A stretch of DNA of 11,356 nucleotides, taken from an uncultured Oxalobacteraceae bacterium. Lineage in GTDB: Bacteria > Pseudomonadota > Gammaproteobacteria > Burkholderiales > Burkholderiaceae. The stretch covers positions 1 through 11,356 of the forward strand of contig CAMLHI010000046.1 in the NCBI GenBank assembly GCA_946479705.1, written 5' to 3'. Made by a program: the position numbers and the translations under genes. Below, in pieces: positions 7,054 through 11,356 of this stretch (within the stretch, counting starts at the first letter, position 1; each line of letters begins with the position of its first letter). The notes under the pieces were generated by a model. It was not told the origin of the DNA and ran no database searches. It saw only the letters and a program-made list of their open reading frames with translations.

Positions 7054-9405
7054 TCAGAAGCTGTACAGCACGCCGCGCCCGCTACCGCCGAGGAACAGGC
7101 GGCCGGCCACGTTCTGGTCCGCCGCCAGGCTGGAGATACCGCCGTACTGGTGCTTGTCGTCGTTGAAGCGGTTCCAGCTGCCGCCGCCGTTGTCGGAGCG
7201 GTACACGCCCCACACGCCGTTAATGACGCCGACGATGTACACCGAGGCCGAGTAGCTCGCGCCGGCCGGCGCCTTGCCCAGGGCAATGGAAGTGGCGCCA
7301 TACACCACAGGCCACTCGGAGGTCGGATGGGAACCCCAGATGGACCCGGTCACGCTCAGCTTGGTCCAGGTGACGCCGCCATCGAGCGAGTGGAACACGC
7401 TGTGGGCGTCGGCCAGCCAGACGTCGCCTTCGGCGTTGGGATTGACCGCCAGCGACGTGTTGCTGACAAACTCGGGACGCGCGCCCGCTGCGGAGAACTG
7501 GGTGCTGACGGTAAACGTGTGGCCGCCGTCGGTCGAGAAGTAGAACTTCGGCGCCGGACCCCACCAGCCGCCGCCCGATTCGTAGGCATACACCCGGTTT
7601 GCATTCTTGCGGTCGGCCGCCAGGCGGTAGCTGCGGCCCTGTGTCACGGCCGGCAGATTGGTGTAGGTCCAGCTCGCCCCATGGTCGGTGGTGTAGGCCG
7701 GCACGGAATCGGATGGCGCCCACACGATGAAGCCCGGCTTGGTGACCGCCAGCGAGGAGTCGTTGCCCTGATGGGCCAGGCCATCCGGATGATTGGCCGG
7801 GAATGCCGTCCAGGACACACCGGAATCGGTGGAGTAGGCGCCGCCCACATTGGGGTGGTTCCAGGTGGTGGTGCCGATCGTCGCGATGTAGGCCGAATTG
7901 GACCAGGCCACGTCGGAACTGACGGCGTTGCCGAACCAGCCCTTCGGACCGCGCACTGGGGCCGCATTGAGGTCGGTTTGCACGGTCATGCCGATGTCGC
8001 CCGAACTGTTGAGCAACTGGTAGGACGCGCCCGGCGGTGGCGTCATCAGGGCCAGTGCCACGGTTTCTTCCAGGCCGACGGTGTCATTGGTCCAGGTGGG
8101 CTGGGCTGCCGAGGCATTCCGGGTTTCCCACACGCCCCCGCCATGCACATGCAAGATGCGCTCCGGGTTGTTGGGGTCGATCTCGACGTCGTCGATCCAG
8201 CCGGACCAGCCGTCGGCGAGCCCGGCGTGCGGGGTCAGGGCGGAAATCTCGCGCCAGGTGGCGCCGGCGTTATCGGACAATTGCACGATGGGCTGGCCTT
8301 CATAGTTGCCCCAGGAATTGCTCACGCCGAGCGCGATGCGGGTGCTGGCGCCGGTGCCGGACACCGACAGGCCGCCCATGCCGAAGCTGGTCCATTCCGT
8401 CGGGTCATAGCTCTTGAGCAGGGTCCAGTTGCTGCCGTCGAATTTGTACAGCCTTGCGGCGCCGCTGGCACCGGGACCGGTGCCCTGGGTGAAGGCGACA
8501 TACATCATGCCGTCCTTGGCCCGCACCATGTGGGGAATGTGGTAGCCCGTCACGGGGGTGGCGATGCCGGTCCAGCTGGCGCCGCCGTCGGTGGTCTTGT
8601 AGAGGCTGTAGGAGAGCCCGGCCAGGCCGGCGTAGTCGGGCGCGACGGCCGTGTAGATGGTTTGGGTGGCGCTGCCCGTGCCCTTGGTCGAGGTGTCGAA
8701 GATCACTTGCTCGATGCCGATGGCGCTGCCCCAGTTGTTGGCATCGATCTGGGCCTGGGTCATTTTCAGGGGCGACAGGGACGTCACTTGCTGCCAGTTC
8801 AGGCCGCGGTCCAGGCTTTTCCACAGGCCGGCCGAGCGCGAAGCGTAGAACAGCAGCGCCGGATTGTTGGGGTCGACCATCATGCGTTCGCCGACCGCGC
8901 GGCCCTGGTTGTTGCTGCCCACCGGGAAGGGCAGCATGACGTGCTGCCAGGTGTCGCCGCGGTCGGTCGAGATCGACAGGCGCCCCGGGTTGTCCACCTT
9001 GTTGTACATGCCGGTGCTCATGTAGATGCGCCGGTCATCGTTCGGATCGAGGGCGATGCTCTCGCTGCCGTGGAAGAAGCCGTCGGCGGCGCCGAAGCCG
9101 TCCGTGATCGGCACCCAGGCCGAGGTGGCGGCGTTCCAGCGATAGGCGCCGCCCATGTCGGTGCGCGCATACAACACGTCCGGGCTGGTCGGATGGAACA
9201 CCAGGCCCGGGACGTAGCCGCCGCCGCCGAATTTCACGTTGGCCCAGCGCGCCTGGGCGGGCGGCGGCACCGGCTTGGCGGCGCCGCCGCCCGTTTGGAC
9301 GGCGAAGCTCTCCGACGTCGCCGACGGGGAACCGCCGTTGCCGCCGCAGCCTGCCAACAGCAATGCCAGCAGGCCGGCCAGGCGGATGGTGTGTTTCTTG
9401 TTCAT
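7054..9405 (-). CDS. GH74 xyloglucanase, copy 2, lipoprotein with short tether
   Basis: Family 74 endo-xyloglucanase of 783 aa. I take the ATG at 9405 because GGAG (9412-9415) stands 6 nt before it and translation then begins directly with the lipoprotein signal MNKKHTIRLAGLLALLLAGC. An in-frame TTG at 9417 would put the ribosome site inside the gene. Cys20 with Gly at +2 predicts an outer-membrane lipoprotein. The tether (about 21-53) is roughly half that of copy 1. The catalytic region begins at WANVKFGGGGYVPGL, with catalytic Asp83 (ARTDMGGAYRW) and Asp470 (SSGDIGM). Repeated Asp-box motifs (STDRGDTW, SDNAGATW, SDNGGGSW) follow the GH74 pattern, and there is no C-terminal binding module. 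By eye it is very similar to copy 1 over the whole catalytic region, with changes clustered in a few loops, for example NNWGSAIGIEQVIF here against GVYGSAIGVELVLF. The two probably arose by duplication. Confidence 0.95.
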   Translation of the reverse strand: MNKKHTIRLAGLLALLLAGCGGNGGSPSATSESFAVQTGGGAAKPVPPPAQARWANVKFGGGGYVPGLVFHPTSPDVLYARTDMGGAYRWNAATSAWVPITDGFGAADGFFHGSESIALDPNDDRRIYMSTGMYNKVDNPGRLSISTDRGDTWQHVMLPFPVGSNNQGRAVGERMMVDPNNPALLFYASRSAGLWKSLDRGLNWQQVTSLSPLKMTQAQIDANNWGSAIGIEQVIFDTSTKGTGSATQTIYTAVAPDYAGLAGLSYSLYKTTDGGASWTGIATPVTGYHIPHMVRAKDGMMYVAFTQGTGPGASGAARLYKFDGSNWTLLKSYDPTEWTSFGMGGLSVSGTGASTRIALGVSNSWGNYEGQPIVQLSDNAGATWREISALTPHAGLADGWSGWIDDVEIDPNNPERILHVHGGGVWETRNASAAQPTWTNDTVGLEETVALALMTPPPGASYQLLNSSGDIGMTVQTDLNAAPVRGPKGWFGNAVSSDVAWSNSAYIATIGTTTWNHPNVGGAYSTDSGVSWTAFPANHPDGLAHQGNDSSLAVTKPGFIVWAPSDSVPAYTTDHGASWTYTNLPAVTQGRSYRLAADRKNANRVYAYESGGGWWGPAPKFYFSTDGGHTFTVSTQFSAAGARPEFVSNTSLAVNPNAEGDVWLADAHSVFHSLDGGVTWTKLSVTGSIWGSHPTSEWPVVYGATSIALGKAPAGASYSASVYIVGVINGVWGVYRSDNGGGSWNRFNDDKHQYGGISSLAADQNVAGRLFLGGSGRGVLYSF
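7172..7280 (-). repeat. Partner of GH74 patch 1
   Basis: Second copy of the 109-bp patch at 3057-3165, one mismatch, same orientation, 4,115 bp away. Confidence 0.85.
8291..8383 (-). repeat. Partner of GH74 patch 2
   Basis: Second copy of the 93-bp patch at 4179-4271, one mismatch, same orientation, 4,112 bp away. Confidence 0.85.
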
Positions 9406-9431
9406 CTTTGTCTCCAAAATGGTGTGGTACT

Positions 9432-9471
9432 GGCGCCCGGGCGCCTTGTGCTCGTTCTATCGACGCCCGGG
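9432..9471. promoter_or_regulatory. 14-bp palindrome and repeated CGCCCGGG in the GH74 copy 2 leader
   Basis: GGCGCCCGGGCGCC (9432-9445) is a perfect 14-bp palindrome 27 bp before the ATG. Its inner octamer CGCCCGGG recurs at 9464-9471. In the minus-strand transcript the first element can fold on itself or pair with the second, giving two exclusive structures close to the ribosome site. Regulation is inferred. Confidence 0.35.
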
Positions 9472-9609
9472 GAATGTCTCCTTCGCCGACGATGCCGCCT
9501 GGCTTCAATTCTATCGAAATATCACCAATCGATGTAAAAGTTTACCTACGGCAACATCGATGCGCTAGATCGAAAATCGTTAAAGTGGTGTATGAAATCG
9601 CGTAATCGA
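9459..9609. promoter_or_regulatory. Cluster of ATCGA motifs upstream of GH74 copy 2, candidate operator region
   Basis: ATCGA occurs at 9459, 9513, 9528, 9556, 9569 and 9605. TTCTATCGA is repeated at 9455-9463 and 9509-9517. ATCGATGT (9528-9535) and ACATCGAT (9554-9561) form an 8-bp inverted repeat with an 18-bp spacer. The region is AT-richer than the genes. A possible promoter on the minus strand, TTTACA (9533-9538) and TAGAAT (9508-9513), has a long 19-bp spacer and overlaps the dyad. Likely a regulated promoter region; the factor is unknown. Confidence 0.4.
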
Positions 9610-9640
9610 AGGTGGTTCTGGCGCATCCACGGTCCTTCAC

Positions 9641-9677
9641 CAATAAAAAAGCCGGCTTCTGGGGAGAAGCCGGCTTT
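9641..9677 (-). terminator. Rho-independent terminator of the right-hand GH5
   Basis: A perfect 13-bp stem (9648-9660 with 9665-9677) closes a 4-nt loop. On the minus strand the stem is followed by six T and then ATTGG. It begins 22 nt after the GH5 stop. The plus strand has no T-run after the stem, so it is directional. It separates the GH5 transcript from the GH74 copy 2 promoter region. Confidence 0.93.
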
Positions 9678-9698
9678 CAGGCAAAAAGGTTACGGAGC

Positions 9699-11356
9699 TT
9701 ATTGGATCAATGCTCGTTTGATGGTAACGGTACCTGCTGTTCCAGCGAACAGGATGCCTACCGCTGTCGCACTTGGGATGCTAAAACGGTTGCACGTGAA
9801 TTCCACATCTTGACCTGCCACCAAGGTCTTATTGGAAGTCAGGCAGTCAAACTGGGCGGGATTCCAACCGGCGGAGCTGGTATAGAACTGGAGCAAGTCA
9901 GCCATGCCTCCATTTCGATTCGACACAAACGCCTGATCGAAATTAAGGACCACTTTCAAGGTTTTGCCGGCCCAATTCACTGGACTGTCAAAATTAAAAG
10001 AAGCAGCCGCGTTGGACTGGTCGATTGTCACTTTCATATACGCCGTTGAACTGGTATCTGTAGCGGCGCCATTCACGTTCCAGCTATGTGGGCGATTGCT
10101 CGTTCCGATGGCTTTTCCAGAGCCTACCAACATTGCATCGACGACTTGCTTGTCATGCACGGCCGGAGTCTCACGGTCAATCAGATAACCTTCACCCCTA
10201 CCGACCTCCCATCCGATTGGAATGATGCCATGTTCCACTGCCGACTTGGTGACATATTTCCAGAAATATTCCCGCGAAGCGAGATGCAGGTCGTAGTCAG
10301 CGCAAGTTTGCGGACTACGCAACATGGCAGCATACTCGCCCAACAAAACTGGAATCCCTTGGTCCACAAATTGTGTTTTCATTCTGGCAAATTGCGAATC
10401 GGTAAAGGCCTCTTCCTCCATCCGCCAGAAGGTGCCTGGCGAATTGCGATAGGAATCGGTCGTCGACTTGTAGCCCTCACCCCAGTAACACTGCATGATG
10501 CCATTGGCATCGTCTTCGCCCTTGTTCGAAAACCAGCCTGGGTAATAATGAACTTCCATCATTTGGCGCGCCGGTACCGTGTCGGTCGGCATGCCGGTCC
10601 AGTAGTTCATCGTCAAATCGATGTCGGTAGCAAGGCCCTGGAGCACCAGCACGCGATAAGCGTTTCTGCCACCCGTCGAACGGACGGCATCGACAAATGT
10701 TTGATGATAGCTGGCGAGAATCGGTGAGAGCGCTGCAGTGTTAAGGCGCGGTTCGTTGGCGCTGGCAAACATGACATGCTCGTCGAAGTCGCGCAGTTTC
10801 GTGGCAATTTGCTCCCAGTAGGCTTTCTGTTTGGCGTTGGTACGGACTTTAGCTTCCTCGGAAATATTGCTCTCCAACCAACCGCCGTCCCAATGGATGT
10901 TAACGATCGCGTAGAGCCCGTTATCCACCGCCATCTGCACGACTTGCTTCACGCGGTCGAGCCAGGCGTCACTGATTTTTCCGGTTGCCGGATCGGCATA
11001 CTGTTCCCATGCCAAGGGGATCCGAATCGCGTCAAAACCGCTGTCCTTCATCATTTTCATATAAGCGGCAGTCACCATCGGATTGCCCCAGCAAGTCTCC
11101 GACGGGTTGGCAATGCGGCACCAGGATTCCATGGTGTTGCCAATGTTCATACCCAGTTTCATTTTGGCAGCCAGCTGGGTCGCGTTGCTGCTCATGCCGC
11201 TCGAATTCGCGGCAATCGGACTGGTGTTGTAGTTGGGATATGGATAATTAGGAACCGTGATGTTAAAAGATTTCGTGGTTTGTGCGCCGCAAGCATTGGT
11301 ATAAACAACTGTTGCAGTACAGCTAGCACTTGGCGTCAGCCATTGCTCACGCGAAG
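9699..11356 (-). CDS. Multimodular GH5 glucanase, 3' part, with C-terminal binding-like module (5' end outside window)
   Basis: Secreted GH5 enzyme. The frame stays open to the right edge, 53 codons beyond the internal ATG at 11195, so the start lies outside. The first visible residues (CTATVVYTNACGAQ, then SFNITV) look like the end of an Ig-like beta-domain, followed by a Pro/Tyr/Asn linker. The catalytic domain covers about 11200-10120, with GMNIGNTME, RIPLAW, NIHWDGGW, acid/base Glu in SANEPR (codon 10752-10754), MEVHYYPG and nucleophile Glu in LLGEYAAM (codon 10335-10337). About 135 C-terminal residues form a separate all-beta-looking module with two Cys, resembling a carbohydrate-binding module of a family I cannot name. 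Compared with the left-hand GH5, an active-site loop is longer and Cys-flanked (WCRIANPSETCW). Sampled lines are about 48-53% GC, below the GH74 genes. A terminator follows directly. Backbone cleavage of xyloglucan or cellulose is inferred. Confidence 0.93.
   Translation of the reverse strand, partial: SREQWLTPSASCTATVVYTNACGAQTTKSFNITVPNYPYPNYNTSPIAANSSGMSSNATQLAAKMKLGMNIGNTMESWCRIANPSETCWGNPMVTAAYMKMMKDSGFDAIRIPLAWEQYADPATGKISDAWLDRVKQVVQMAVDNGLYAIVNIHWDGGWLESNISEEAKVRTNAKQKAYWEQIATKLRDFDEHVMFASANEPRLNTAALSPILASYHQTFVDAVRSTGGRNAYRVLVLQGLATDIDLTMNYWTGMPTDTVPARQMMEVHYYPGWFSNKGEDDANGIMQCYWGEGYKSTTDSYRNSPGTFWRMEEEAFTDSQFARMKTQFVDQGIPVLLGEYAAMLRSPQTCADYDLHLASREYFWKYVTKSAVEHGIIPIGWEVGRGEGYLIDRETPAVHDKQVVDAMLVGSGKAIGTSNRPHSWNVNGAATDTSSTAYMKVTIDQSNAAASFNFDSPVNWAGKTLKVVLNFDQAFVSNRNGGMADLLQFYTSSAGWNPAQFDCLTSNKTLVAGQDVEFTCNRFSIPSATAVGILFAGTAGTVTIKRALIQ

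Noticed and set aside
2939..9405. Transposon or insertion sequence causing the GH74 duplication
   Set aside because: No transposase, terminal inverted repeats or target-site duplications are visible around either copy.
9406..9417. TTG start for GH74 copy 2
   Set aside because: The GGAG site falls inside this extension and is well placed for the ATG at 9405, which also starts the lipoprotein signal directly.
7150..9537. Very long open frame (795 codons) on the plus strand, antisense to GH74 copy 2; similar ones at 3656-5374 and 5970-6881
   Set aside because: They mirror GC-rich genes in the frame where high third-position GC removes stops. Their proteins are Gly/Ala/Arg/Val/His-rich, lack domains and signals, and have no ribosome sites.
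11193..11195. ATG at 11195 as start of the right GH5
   Set aside because: The frame continues open for 53 codons to the edge with domain-like sequence, and there is no signal peptide at this ATG.

Overview
The window is a cluster of six secreted plant-polysaccharide hydrolases: two GH5, two GH43 and two GH74 proteins. The combination fits attack on xyloglucan: GH74 and GH5 cut the beta-1,4-glucan backbone and GH43 trims arabinose or xylose side groups. The high GC of most of the window, lipoprotein signals followed by Gly-runs and Pro-rich tethers, and GGAG/AGGA ribosome-binding sites suggest a Gram-negative proteobacterium. An Oxalobacteraceae (Massilia/Duganella-like) soil or plant-associated organism is my best guess, but this is inference. 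No 16S, tRNA or housekeeping gene is present to settle it.

Layout. Positions 1-1175 (+) hold the 3' part of a GH5 enzyme that enters from the left through a Thr/Pro tandem-repeat linker. It converges on the minus-strand genes across a short gap with a two-part hairpin (1193-1227). Reading leftwards on the minus strand from the right edge: a multimodular GH5 (9699 to beyond 11356) ending in a strong intrinsic terminator (9641-9677); GH74 copy 2 (7054-9405), a lipoprotein; GH43-B (5898-6923), Sec-secreted; a 496-bp gene-free stretch with several symmetric elements (5402-5897); GH74 copy 1 (2939-5401), a lipoprotein; and GH43-A (1261-2865), probably co-transcribed with GH74 copy 1.

How they may work together. 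The two GH74 proteins are predicted outer-membrane lipoproteins, and their tethers differ in length. The GH5 enzymes carry linkers and accessory beta-domains typical of secreted, substrate-targeting endoglucanases. The GH43 enzymes have cleavable signal peptides and would act on released oligosaccharides in the periplasm or outside the cell. Alpha-xylosidase (GH31), beta-galactosidase (GH35/GH2), a TonB-dependent transporter and a regulator would be expected for a full xyloglucan system. None lies in this window, so they are either outside it or elsewhere in the genome.

Most notable points. The GH74 gene is duplicated, each copy is followed downstream by a different GH43, and the copies share patches of almost identical DNA. 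GH43-A and the right-hand GH5 are visibly AT-richer than the GH74 genes, so the locus looks like a mosaic. The intergenic regions hold palindromes, a nine-C tract and a cluster of ATCGA motifs that may be control sites. I see known enzyme families in an unusual arrangement and did not find evidence for a wholly new kind of system.
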